Below, in pieces: positions 35,501 to 47,390 of a stretch of 64,000 nucleotides of DNA. A program made the position numbers and the translations under genes. The notes under the pieces are model-generated. The model worked only from the letters and a program-made list of their open reading frames with translations, searched no databases and was not told the DNA's origin. Position 1 is the stretch's first letter; every line of letters starts with the position of its first letter. The stretch comes from Glandiceps talaboti (Eukaryota > Hemichordata > Enteropneusta > Spengelidae): NCBI RefSeq assembly GCF_964340395.1, contig NC_135550.1, forward strand, positions 13,319,408-13,383,407. Reading direction: 5' to 3'.

Positions 35501-38500
35501 TGAAGATAACTCAAACATGATCAGAAGGACTTGTGTGTGGACAAATACAGTACATATTGTAGTAAAAAAATACTTGATGTATGCTAACAATCAGTTACCA
35601 ATGTTTTATACAGTGTCTTGGTTCACAGAAGACCAGTGTTTAAAATTGTTGCTTTTCTTTGACTTTGATCTGAGGATGACTCACGACGTCTGTTTTGACT
35701 TTATTTCATGTCATACGTTTCTCTAGGTCTTTGTTTAGAAAAACGAGCATTTTACAGGCTTATATCAGGTCTCCATGCCAGTATCAACATTCACCTTTCT
35801 GCTAATTATTTACTAACTGGTAAGTTGTTGTATTTATTGCTGTATAAAAACAAATTTATACTGTTAAGCAAATTGTCACCCTTATACACAGAGTATGGGA
35901 AACATAATCGGCCATTTTCCTATTATAATCATAAAGTTAGGAACATTTTCAATTTAAAATTGTGCATGACTAACCGAGCAAATATCATTTATATGAATTT
36001 CATACACATTGCAGATAAACTGACTGATCACAAAAGCCATTTTTGAATTTGAGGCATAGATATAGCCTTTTGAGCCACCCACTACCTAAATATTTGTCAG
36101 TGCTATTTAAAAAAACATAGAATATCAATGTCTGTTGCTTATTCCAGTTTTTACATGCAATTTGATTTCCATGCACTTGACAATCATAATGTTGATGAAA
36201 AATGCCTCCATTTACAGTAACTTTTGTATGTGGTAAATAGACGTCATTTCAAATTGTATGTTTGTGTACAATTTCAGATGCATGGGGTGGTACTAAGTGG
36301 GGATTCAATATAGAAGAATTCCAGTCACGATTTGATCCCAAGCAGACGTCTGGAGAAGGTCCACAGTGGCTCAGAAATCTTTACTTTGCATACTTAGTGG
36401 AATTACGTGCAATTACCAAGGCAGCTCCTTATCTTGAAAATGAAAATTTCTACACAGGTGAGAAAGTATACCATTGAGCTTGGACACACAGACAGAAACA
36501 CATATTTCACACACACAGAGATACACAAACGTGGTGGCTGTCATTTCACACACTCAGATACACAAACGTGGTGGCTGTCATTCAATTCTGAACTGCCATC
36601 ATGTGACAAACATAGAGTTTGCATGTGACCAACATGATATCACATCATGCTCAGTATGTTTTATGCAAACAAAAAATGACCATTATACAATATTTCACCA
36701 TTATTGAGCAACAGCATGCAAGCAATCTACATAGTGTCTTCAATTATTTTTAGGTGATAAAAATGAAGATGAGAAAGTGAAGACACTAATGCATGATTTA
36801 CTAGAAACTATGAAGGAATTTCCATCACACTATAATGAAAGTGCAATGTTTCAAGGAGATCCCAACCAAGCATTGCAACTCAAGGTAAGTAACAACATAA
36901 CCCTTCTTTTGATTCTATGGTAAAGGACTTCACATTTGGTAGCTTCCTACTGAGATCAGAACCCGAAACAAAACTAGTCACAGTGTAGTGTTTGATGAGT
37001 TGCCATATATTCTGACTATCTGATATCACTCTGGTAATGAAGCCTTCGGTTTCAGTGTAAGATAAACACAAACTAAAACTATTGTCGCAACATGTTGATA
37101 CAACAGTGATGAGCTATTGAATGGGTGTTGGTTTAATTATAATCTCAGTAGGAAGGCATCGCAGAGTTTTATTAACAGAGTTCCATGAAGTTGCAGTCTA
37201 CTGTTTTAGGACTTCCAATGTTTACACTATCTTGATCACAGGGTGATTAGAATGGCACGGCACGACAGAGGAACCGCTATCACCCACTTGTGTAATCAAC
37301 CACATTGAAGAACAATACATTTAGTTTGCACCTATCTTAGTAAATGGAAGGCTTCATTACCAGTCATATTCTAGCCAGGACAACATTTTTTTTAAACACC
37401 TCAGTTCTAAACCATGACCAAATTTTGTTGTCTAAAAGGTTTAGACTTTATGATGTAGCTGTTTTCGTATAAATTAATGTTGTTCCTTTTATGTTCTCAA
37501 TTTTTCCTCATGGTTACTTTCATTCCAGGAGGAGTTCCGTTCCCATTTCAGGAATATTTCCCTCATCATGGACTGTGTAGGATGCGACAAGTGCAAACTT
37601 TGGGGCAAGTTACAAGTAAGTCATTTGGTGGCATTTTTTCACTGGTTGCACTTACCACTCTGATTATGTCACATTACTTAATAATGCTCAAGTTTTTAGT
37701 AATGTTTTTTGTTGAGTTGTGTCTGGCTGAGTTACAGGAGATGGCAAATTACTCCAGATAGTTTTGTGTCTGAATATCATTGTTTGACAAATGAAAAAAG
37801 TTAAATGTTGATTAATCTTAGTGATGTAAGACTTCTTGTGACGGAAATGAAATTAGTAATAACAGAATTCAGTATTTCAGATGGAACAGCCCTTATTCCT
37901 TAGACCTAATTCAGTTCTGTGACGTGTAGTTAGCTTATGACTTGACGTGTGGTTTGCCATGTTTCATGCCATCTAACATATGAGTGTCCTAAAGAGCGCC
38001 CTCACAGGTAGAAGCAAGTTGAGTGACAATATTTTAATCATTATATTTCACACAGACTCAAGGCATGGGCACAGCATTGAAGATACTCTTTTCTGATGAA
38101 GATTACTTTATGGATAAACAAAAATTCCGCCTCCAAAGAACAGAAATTGTTTCCCTTTTGAATGCGTTTGGCAGGTAAGTATCAAGGGATGGTGGAATAA
38201 TGTCTTGCAGTTCATTATATTTTGACATGGTAACCATCTCGATGGTTACAATGTCTCCTATTTGTCATGACAATGTGTTAGGTTCTTGATAATGACAAAA
38301 ATATATTTAATCAGCTTGGTCGGTCAAATGAATTACAAAGGTTATAAACACACAAGCAGTCAATTTCGTTTTTTACTTTTGATATGTTTTGGTCAATGAT
38401 CCTCATCAGAATGATGCATTCGTATACTTACAGCAGACAACTAACATCTGTAGCATCAGCTTTACCAGAACAGTCCTGTTACTACAATCATAACATCAAC

Positions 38501-38922
38501 TAGGACTCTGTTTCTATTGTTGATAATTCAACCCACATGGCTTTCCTAGAAAGATCAGGGAGGCTATCAAAATCAGACTCTACAATTCCCCCCCCCCCCC
38601 CATTCAGCAGAGACGGGGTCATCGAACTACCACTCATCTATAATTGACTGATCATACTGCCACCTCATGTTCAGTTGTAACTATGAAATTTGTCATTCTG
38701 GTGGGGATCGTCAAGCATGCAAGACATCGAAAGCCTAATGCTATCTACTGAATTTAAACCCTCATAATTATCATGATGTCTTGGAAAGTCCTATTTCATT
38801 GCCTAATCCAATATTTCATACCTATTCTAAACTCATCATTTTTTTTTTTTTTTTTTTGTGGCAGATTATCAAATAGCATCAAACGTCTTGAGGAAATGCG
38901 AAAGCTGATGACACTCAGATAG
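17503..38922 (+). CDS. ERO1: Endoplasmic reticulum oxidoreductin 1 (ERO1 thiol oxidase), 13 exons
   Basis: FAD-dependent oxidase that re-oxidises protein disulfide isomerase in the ER lumen and passes electrons to O2. Exons: 17503-17598, 25039-25158, 25767-25850, 29729-29764, 30096-30264, 31310-31430, 32164-32219, 35727-35819, 36278-36457, 36754-36884, 37529-37615, 38056-38174, 38865-38922; all GT-AG, phases consistent, 449 residues (human ERO1A 468). Residues 1-18 are a hydrophobic signal peptide. The shuttle pair is C88/C93 (CAMRDC), with regulatory cysteines C98 and C126. The FAD region has [10 protein letters not shown] (R186, T188), W199 and SGLHASI (S241, H244). The active site is C378-xx-C381-xx-C384 (CVGCDKC), with an N-glycosylation site NIS at 371. 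W289 replaces an arginine that I recall contacts FAD. The start at 17503 has a better Kozak context than the in-frame ATG at 17485. Confidence 0.96.
18413..19006. mobile_element. 594-bp MITE with long inverted repeats and 9-bp duplication
   Basis: Ends read ACGAGTATAAAGTTGGCGTC at 18413 and its complement at 19006. The inverted similarity extends about 200 bp inward (GATCCGAAGACACCCGACGG is in both arms). CCTCACATC flanks both sides (18404-18412, 19007-19015). Long inverted arms with a 9-bp duplication fit a Mutator-like (MULE) foldback element. There is no coding content. Confidence 0.88.
19166..19667. mobile_element. 502-bp MITE with 9-bp duplication
   Basis: Left end CAATCTGATTACAATCTGAT and the inverted right end match over about 150 bp (TTTATTTA, CCTCTATTTCCATC, TTCCCACATCTGAC). 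GTTGTTGGG flanks both ends (19157-19165 and 19668-19676). It shares its left arm with the element at 58009-58240, so the two belong to one family, likely MULE-like. Confidence 0.85.
21612..22194. repeat. Inverted repeat, 145-150-bp arms ending in poly-C and poly-G
   Basis: Arms 21612-21756 and 22043-22194 are near-identical inverted copies (TGGTATTTTAACAAGTGTCC at the outer ends). The inner ends are a 15-nt C run (21742-21756) and a 23-nt G run (22043-22065), themselves complementary. The middle 286 bp is single copy. I saw no convincing target duplication, so the element type is unclear. Confidence 0.8.
25851..29728 (+). other. ERO1 intron 3 contents
   Basis: Apart from the minisatellite at its start, this 3.9-kb intron contains a 16-nt G run (28337-28352), a 13-nt C run (29495-29507) and AT-rich unique sequence. 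No exon or RNA gene is supported. Confidence 0.5.
25863..26170. repeat. Degenerate GGGCT-rich minisatellite in ERO1 intron 3
   Basis: Units of roughly 24-30 bp built on GGGCCATTGGGATGGGCTGC with TGATTTGGGCT variants. It begins just after the splice donor of exon 3 (donor at 25851). The strand is strongly G-rich, in contrast to the AT-rich surroundings. Confidence 0.75.
30265..35726 (+). other. ERO1 introns 5-7 contents
   Basis: Intron 5 (30265-31309) holds the partial MITE. Intron 6 (31431-32163) is AT-rich. Intron 7 (32220-35726) has a 13-nt G run at 34366-34378 and a weak inverted repeat at about 34529-34625 (AGCCTGAACGATCCAG against AGTCTGAAAGATCCAG). Nothing else was recognised. Confidence 0.4.
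30790..30957. mobile_element. Partial copy of the 37014-37366 MITE
   Basis: ACTGGTAATGCAGCCTTC through GGTTCCTCTGT and CACCCTGTGATCGACATAGT match the complement of 37210-37366 in another ERO1 intron. Only one arm is present and there is no flanking duplication. Confidence 0.65.
37014..37366. mobile_element. 353-bp MITE with 7-bp duplication in ERO1 intron 10
   Basis: Inverted ends share GGTAATGAAGCCTTC(G/C) and AAACTAAA(A/T)...ATTGT. ATATTCT occurs at both flanks (37007-37013 and 37367-37373). The left arm has about 15 extra bases near the tip. A relative lies in inverse orientation in intron 5. Confidence 0.65.
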
Positions 38923-41531
38923 TGACAATGAAAAGAAACCTGAACAATTTAGATCTCGGACCAACGCCAAGTCTTATCATTTGGATTGACGTGTTACCAT
39001 GGCAACAGGACCCCGTGTACTACAAGCGTGATTTCTTCTACCTGATTGCTGTGAAGCAGAAATCAAGAAATATTTACAAATGTTAGTTTATGAGTAATAG
39101 TCGACATTCTGTCAGGTTGATGGCATACATAAATGTATGCTATGTCATGTATCGCTACAAAGTTTGATAGATCTGCCATTTTTTTGTCGGAAATTCATTT
39201 CTGCCTTCTTTCAACTGGGTGTGAAGTCCAAGTGTTGAACACAATACTGATGGGGGAAACATTGTCAATGCATTTGTTACCAAATAGAAATATAGAGATT
39301 TAAATGAAGTTTTGAGTACACGGCTAGTACAAATGCATTTCATTGTTTAACTTGCTGTAAAGATTTACTGATGAACAAGCTTTATGATAATCCTGGTTGA
39401 CTTTTGGGGTGGGGGTGGGGGGTGGGGGAGACTGGATAATTATAGAGATGGCAGTTTCAAGAATGCACACTTTGTGTACTTTTAATGAAAGGGAAACATC
39501 CAACCCACAAGTTGATAGTTAACAGTACAAACTTAGTAGTATATGTAAAAAAAAAAAAACAGAAGAAAAGAAAATTTGACAGTCAATGATTGAATTACAA
39601 ATGCAACAAGAAAAACTTCATCTGTTGCTATAGTTACCAGAGTTAGATGTTGTTATTATATGATGATATGATGTAATTACAATTTGCTATACATCATTAA
39701 AGTGCAATTACACTATTTATTAATTTTGACACAAGTAAACATTTCAAACTATAACCAAAAATGAGTGCAAATATAACATGGTAACAGCAACATTCCATAC
39801 CATTTTTATTCAATGGAGGCAAAGCTGCAATGTCATTCATTGTTCCTAGTTCTCAGTGTTTTAACCATAGAATTGATTTATACCTGATCACACCAGTCGA
39901 GTTGACATGTACAAATAACAAATCAGTTTGAATTTTATACAGAATTTTATGCAGAGGTCAAACTCGTGTTACTTGTGAGTTGTTGGTTCTGTTTCAGGTT
40001 TGACACAAGTCATATGGACTTAAACCAAAATATTGCCTAGTGACTAGAACCAAGAATAATTTTTACCCAGGCAGCTTTATTTCAAATCATATACCAGTCA
40101 TTTTTGTGAATGTTTCGGTGTCATTAATTGATAAACATAAAATTTAAAAAGACAACAAGAAAGAGTACAGGAATAAAGTTAAATCACAACATTAAGGTAA
40201 AATATGTACAGGTTGTGTACTCCACTTTTCGGAGTGGTATGTTAAAGTGGCAAACATGCTGAGTTTATAAAGTTTTTACTTGCAAGCATATATTATATTC
40301 TCGTATAATGTTAATGTCAATGTATGCCTTTGTACGGGGGGGGGGGGGTGTAAACATTACATGCTTGCTGATTGCTTGGGTTCTTTGAATGTTTACATCA
40401 TTAGATATACTAGTGTAATATGCCAAATACGGTATATGCTGCCGGAGTTTGTTTTCTGTTTTCAGTACAAATCAGTCCTTGATTCAGTCCTTGATTAACC
40501 ATATGCTGCATTATAATGCAAGAAATGAACACATCTCACGTTTGTAGTGTGATGCAGAGAGACATAAACATTGGCTCTTTGTGTAACAGCATGGGTGAAG
40601 TTTATATAGCTTTATAGTGCAATGGTTTCTTATATTGTAAAACTCAGAGTCTTTTGTTGACCACTAATTCACATGTATTGAAAGTGTGAACACTTCTATA
40701 AAGGAAAACTGCTCTGTAACAATCATTCATTCATTTATTGATGTGGTTGTGGTGCAATGTTTAGATGCAATGTGGACAATTTGACCAGACACTCTGATTG
40801 CAGCTATTTATCCAATCTGACATGGGGGTTGGGGGGGTGGGGGTTGATGATAGAGATCTAGAGATCTAGAGAAGTGGCAACAATATTAGAAATTAGCTTT
40901 TGGAAGAGTTCTACTTATAAGTTCTCATGTCATTACAATTTGACATATACACTACTTGGAATTATTTTTATGTTTGCTAATTTCTCCTGTTGTAGTATGT
41001 TCTAATATCAGTTAGATACTTTTATTTTTGTAAAACTTAAATACTTATAATTTTGAATGTCCCTGTCAGTTTCAGGGTCTTCTCCTCAGCTTTTATATTA
41101 TTTTTTTTTAAACTCGAATCTTGACATAATCAAGTGACATCTCATGTACTTGTAGTGTATTTAATACTCAGTGTTTCATATTTCTCACAAGTTCAATACA
41201 TTTTATTGGTTGTCTTATCTCTATAAAAATATGCCTTCTGGTCTTCAACATGTACCAAAGGCAAATGTTATGTTTTGCTGAAAAAAAAGAGGCAAAATTT
41301 GAAATGAAACTTACTGAAGTATAGATTAGTTCTGTAGTATTTAATATTAATGGTAGATGATGACTTGTACAAAAAAATATTTGTAATGATTTTACATATA
41401 AAATATGTAACTGTATAATTTACCTCATCTTAAATGTGTATACCACACTATGAAAACAAAACAATCAATTTTACCAAATGAAATAAACGGCTTCTACTCT
41501 AGATGTTCTGCCTGTGTTGATTTGGTCATAC

Positions 41532-41535
<4 letters not shown>
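38923..41535 (+). other. ERO1 3' UTR and downstream flank
   Basis: No coding content. AATAAA occurs near 40172 and again near 41482 (GAAATAAACGG), the latter followed by a GT-rich stretch, so the transcript could extend about 2.5 kb past the stop. A 14-nt C run (38588-38601, before exon 13) and a 13-nt G run (40336-40348) are also nearby. Confidence 0.45.
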
Positions 41536-41575
<40 letters not shown>

Positions 41576-43390
41576 ACATGTGTAGGTACATAACTGTATA
41601 TTTGAACTAGTCATAGGAGTTTGTTTTATTTACAGAAGCCACTGTGCTTTTTTAATTGTCATACCTCCACCTAGTTAGAGGAATGTTCATTGGAAACTTC
41701 TGATTAAACATTTGGTTTCTTGGTCAACACCATAACTGCCGCTCCATGCACTTCACTTGCATTACTATACAGTAACTATAGGCATGCGTGAGAATAAGTC
41801 AACCTTCTTGTTTTATATTTGACTCTTTTAGCAGCTAAAAAGCTATTACAGGTACCAAGAATTGACTGGCCCCTCATTTTGAATGTGTCCAGGTCTGTGG
41901 TGTAATTTGTCATCTATAAGTGTTCAAAGTCTGATGGTGTCTGGAAAGAAAGACTTATGGATAACAATAGCCAAGAGTGCAGTACTACACCACGAAGCTG
42001 TGATTGTTTGCACTCCTGGACTTTGACCCTGCTGGTTGGAGAAGCTGACTCGGTATGTCCATGATGTTGTTGACAGTGCAGTACATCATAGACTTTGGCT
42101 TCAGGACGACATTCATGTCAGGGTCAGAATGGCCAACTCATGCAGTATTGTAGTCACGTTTCTCTACCTGTTGAGATCTGTCTTTAATGAAACAAGCCTG
42201 TCAATATGTGTGATGGATTACCAAGCCATTGCCATGTTACAGAGACTGTTTACAGAAATTTTATCGCAGGTGCCTTCTTGGCACTGAAAACAGCCCATCT
42301 ATCACAGTGAACACAGCAAGTTTCAGACCTAGGAGTGCATAAGCAACAAGTAATACATCAAGTAGTATAATCCTTGATGTTTCAAAATCTAAATTTCTGA
42401 GCTACCTAAGGCTTACGTACAATTATTGGTATTCACTACTGTGTACTTCTCTTGGTTGTATGTTCTGTCTACAGTAATGACAAGATACCACTTCCATTGT
42501 TTATTATTATTGTCATTTTATTAAACAAACAAGATTATGAAATCAACAAATCTGTCGTGTGAACATCATAAATGTATTTCTGCATTCCTGCAAAGAAATA
42601 GGGTAGCATTTACTATATACATTTAATACTGACAATGAATTCACTTCTTTCTGTCTCATTGTGTCTCACAGTCAATAACTTCAAACTGCTTTGCTGTAAA
42701 GCCCCCAATTTATTGCATTTGTTCAGGTTATTCTCCCATCCCTTTATCAATAACAATAGCACTGTCTATCAGTGTCTTATCTTCAAAATTTAACTATAAT
42801 TGTCATACAACTTTTAATACCACAGTCAAGGTGAGGGTTGGTTTCAAAACCATGTAGTGTCATTAAAGGGGGAGTGTACTACAGCTAGAACTTGTCATAC
42901 ATGTATTAAAGGGGCATGATAAGGTGTTATAAATGTCTGATTGGTAAATCTATATATTCTTGAAATAATCAAATAATCCCTTATACATCTACAAATGTTT
43001 CCTTAGAATAAAGTTCATTCCATGACCTCTGACCTGTCCATTTAAGGAAATCTCAAAATCCAGGAAAGTGTTGTTTTGTGTTTATGCAATGTATGGATTC
43101 ATGTCAATCAGCTCTTCATTTGCATATCTCTTTTTAAGCAAAAAATGCACATCATACAAAGAATGCCATTTAATCCCGGATTGTAAACATTTTTAGTGCA
43201 TTTTACTGAACTTTGCCCTTTAATCTTGTAAATACTCAGTTTCTAATAAGTCTACATAATTACACCCAAACATAGTGCTTTAAAGCTCTTAAGGACAAAT
43301 GCAAAGTTTTATAAAAGTTACAAATACCTCCTGGAACATAGACAGCCATCAAGAAAACCATACTTATGCATAGACAGTAATAGCACTCCA
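41536..43390. other. Intergenic, with GT microsatellite
   Basis: (GT)n then GCGCGCG at about 41538-41574. An 83-codon frame at 42036-42287 has no recognisable domain. The remainder is AT-rich and holds nothing I can name. Confidence 0.4.
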
Positions 43391-43399
43391 CTTAGCTAG

Positions 43400-43945
43400 C
43401 TGACCAAATAAGGACATGTACATCACTGACCTAATAAGGACATGCTGTACATCCATGACCTAGTGATAATGTACATTATTGACCTAATAAGGATATTTTT
43501 ATATCATTGACCTAATAAAGTTATGTTTCACTTCATTGACCTTACAAGGACACCCCAATAAACATTCTGTACATCATCAACCTTCTAAGGACATGCTACA
43601 CTTCACTGACCTAATAAGGACATCTTGCATATAATCAACCTCACAAGGACAACCCAATAAACATGCTACACATACATCGTTAACCTATGGACATGTTGTA
43701 CTTCATTCACCTAAGAAGAACATGTATTCCATTGACCTAATAAGGACATGTTGTACTTCACTGACCTTATAAGGACATGTAATTCATTGACCTAATAAGG
43801 TCATGCTGTACTTCACTGACCACATAAGGACATGCTCTTATAAGGACATGTTGTATTTCATTGACCTTATAAGGACATTACTTCATTGACCTAATAAGGA
43901 CATGCAGCATTCATTTACCATTTATGGACATGCTGTCATGCTGTA
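43400..43945. repeat. Degenerate minisatellite, GACCTAATAAGGACATG core
   Basis: About 20 imperfect copies of CATTGACCTAATAAGGACAT, with spacers of varying length (CTGTACTTCA-type), give units of roughly 25-40 bp. Heavy divergence suggests an old array. Confidence 0.75.
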
Positions 43946-44448
43946 TGTAAATATCCCACCTAACTGGCGAATCTTATTGCTAACTATGTAATTATATCAA
44001 GCACCTGTTTTTAAATGCTATACATGACTGACATCATGACAAAAAAAATCATGAAGCTAGGAATCAATAAACAAAGATGGTATTCATTAACAAGGCTTGA
44101 GTTTTACTAAATCCAACATGAAATGTGTATAAAAATACAGCTAAGATTTGAGTGGTTTTTGTACTCAATTAATACTACTAAAAATACAGCTGCAAATGTC
44201 TACATTCTGTACATGAAGCACCATCATTATTATTATTATTACTATTACATGTGAAAGGACATAACAAACACTGGCAAAGTTCATTTTGTACTTAAAACTA
44301 AGCTTGCTTAAATTTTAACCAGTAAATAGATATATTACAATAAATAGGATCAATTAATCAAATGTCAAACCCCATTCCCCTCCACCACCACCCCCCCCCC
44401 CCCAACCCCCATCCCATTCTCTCCATTTTTTTCTGTATTCAATGCACC

Positions 44449-45308
44449 AACTCTAAAGGCATTTAATAAATGCCATGGATGACATTACTTATGACATCAC
44501 AACTAAAGGCTATGGATGACATTACTGATGACATCACAACTCCAAAGGCATTTAATAAATGCTATGGATGACATTACTGATGACATCACAACTCTAAAGG
44601 CATTTAATAAATGCTATGGATGACATTACTGATGACATCACAACTCCAAAGGCATTTAATAAATGCTATGGATGACATTACTGATGACATCACAACTCTA
44701 AAGGTATTCAATAAATGCTATGGATGACATTTCTTATGACATCACAACTCTAAAGGCATTCAATAAATGCTATGGATGACATTACTGATGACATCACAAC
44801 TCTAAAGGTATTTAATAAATGCTATGGATGACATTACTGATGACATCACAACTCTAAAGGTATTCAATAAATGCTATGGATGACATTTCTTATGACATCA
44901 CAACTCTAAAGGCATTCAATAAATGCTATGGATGACATTACTGATGACATCACAACTCCAAAGGCATTTAATAAATGCTATGGATGACATTACTGATGAC
45001 ATCACAACTCTAAAGGTATTCAATAAATGCTATGGATGACATTTCTTATGACATCACAACTCCAAAGGCATTTAATAAATGCTATGGATGACATTACTGA
45101 TGACATCACAACTCTAAAGGCATTCAATAAATGCTATGGATGACATTTCTTATGACGTCACAACTCCAAAGGCATTTACTAAATGCTATGGATATCATTA
45201 CCACAACTCTAAAGGCATTCACAAAGTGCTATGGATGACATCACTTATGACATCACAACTCCAAAGGCATTTACTAAATGCTATGGATGACATTACTTAT
45301 GACATCAC
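44449..45308. repeat. 52-bp minisatellite, about 16 copies
   Basis: Units contain CTATGGATGACATTACTGAT, GACATCACAACTC and AAAGGCATTTAATAAATG in order. Variants alternate (TTCTTATGAC against TACTGATGAC; ATTCAATAA against ATTTAATAA) in a pattern suggesting higher-order duplication of unit pairs. TGACATCA-like CRE sites recur in every unit. A 13-nt C run lies just upstream (44391-44403). Confidence 0.9.
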
Positions 45309-45584
45309 CAAAGAAGCCCTGGGTAAAGGGATAAAGTTAAAATGGAATGAATATGAGGACCTCATGGAAACTGAATGGCAAAATGTATTTTACATCTCAA
45401 TATCAAAACAAGAAATAAACAAATTTAACTTTAATAAACCTTCGAGTGTGAAAACTTTCATGATAGTCAGAAATAGTGATAACTTTCAGAAATATAGTAA
45501 TTAGTCTCTTAAATGTGTTTTTAAAAAGACAGTTAAATATATGTCAATAGGTGGGTTGATACCCATAGATTCTTTGATTTGTCC

Positions 45585-47390
45585 CTGCTACAACAGTAGT
45601 GTTGGTATGGGTGTACATGTCCTGCTACAACAGTAGTGTGGTATGGGTGTACATGTCCTGCTACAACAGTAGTGTGGTATGGGTGTACATGTCCTGCTAC
45701 AACCACAGTGTTGGTATGGGTGTACATGTCCTGCTACAACCACAGTGTTGGTATGGGTGTACATGTCCTGCTACAACAGTAGTGTGGTATGGGTGTACAT
45801 GTCCTGCTACAACAGTAGTGTGGTATGGGTGTACATGTCCTGCTACAACAGTAGTGTGGTATGGGTGTACATGTCCTGCTACAACCACAGTGTTGGTATG
45901 GGTGTACATGTCCTGCTACAACCACAGTGTTGGTATGGGTGTACATGTCCTGCTACAACAGTAGTGTGGTATGGGTGTACATGTCCTGCTACAACCACAG
46001 TGTTGGTATGGGTGTACATGTCCTGCTACAACTACAGTGTTGGTATGGGTGTACATGTCCTGCTACAACCACAGTGTTGGTATGGGTGTATATGTCCTGC
46101 TACAACCAAAGTGTTGGTATGGGTGTACATGTCCTGCTACAACCACAGTGTTGGTATGGGTGTACATGTCCTGCTACAACCACAGTGTTGGTATGGGTGT
46201 ACATGTCCTGCTACAACCACAGTGTTGGTATGGGTGTACATGTCCTGCTACAACCACAGTGTTGGTATGGGTGTACATGTCCTGCTACAACCACAGTGTT
46301 GGTATGGGTGTACATGTCCTGCTACAACCACAGTGTTGGTATGGGTGTACATGTCCTGCTACAACCAGTGTTGGTATGGGTGTACATGTCCTGCTACAAC
46401 CACAGTGTTGGTATGGGTGTACATGTCCTGCTACAACAGTAGTGTGGTATGAGTGTACATGTCCTGCTACAGCCACAGTGTTGGTATGGGTGTACATGTC
46501 CTGCTACAACCACAGTGTTGGTATGGGTGTACATGTCCTGCTACAACCACAGTGTTGGTATGGGTGTACATGTCCTGCTACAGCCACAGTGTTGGTATGG
46601 GTGTACATGTCCTGCTACAACCACAGTGTTGGTATGGGTGTACATGTCCTGCTACAACCACAGTGTTGGTATGGGTGTACATGTCCTGCTACAACCACAG
46701 TGTTGGTATGGGTGTACATGTCCTGCTACAACCAGTGTTGGTATGGGTGTACATGTCCTGCTACAACCACAGTGTTGGTATGGGTGTACATGTCCTGCTA
46801 CAACAGTAGTGTGGTATGGGTTTACATGTCCTGCTACAACCACAGTGTTGGTATGGGTGTACATGTCCTGCTACAACCACAGTGTTGGTATGGGTGTACA
46901 TGTCCTGCTACAACCACAGTGTTGGTATGGGGGTACATGTCCTGCTACAACCACAGTGTTGGTATGGGTGTACATGTCCTGCTACAACCACAGTGTTGGT
47001 ATGGGTGTACATGTCCTGCTACAACCACAGTGTTGGTATGGGTGTACATGTCCTGCTACAACCACAGTGTTGGTATGGGTGTACATGTCCTGCTACAACC
47101 ACAGTGTTGGTATGGGTGTACATGTCCTGCTACAACCACAGTGTTGGTATGGGTGTACATGTCCTGCTGTGTACAACCACAGTGTTGGTATGGGTGTACA
47201 TGTCCTGATACAACCACAGTGTTGGTATGGGTGTACATGTCCTGCTACAACCACAGTGTTGGTATGGGTGTACATGTCCTGCTACAACCACAGTGTTGAT
47301 ATGAGTGTACATGTCCTGCTACAGCCACAGTGTTGGTATGGGTGTACATGTCCTGCTACAACCACAGTGTTGGCATGGGTGTACATGCAC
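45585..47390. repeat. 37-bp minisatellite, about 49 copies
   Basis: Units contain GTGTTGGTATGGGTGTACAT, then GTCCTGCTACAACCACA. A 36-bp variant (ACAGTAGTGTGG in place of ACCACAGTGTTGG) clusters at the left end, and a few 34-bp deletions occur inside. Because 37 is not a multiple of 3 and the unit has no stop in any plus-strand frame, plus-strand ORFs up to 442 codons run through. Their 37-residue periodicity is a by-product of the repeat and they are not called as genes. Confidence 0.95.

Noticed and set aside
42036-42287. 83-codon ORF as a gene
   Set aside because: No domain, no splice partners and no neighbouring support.
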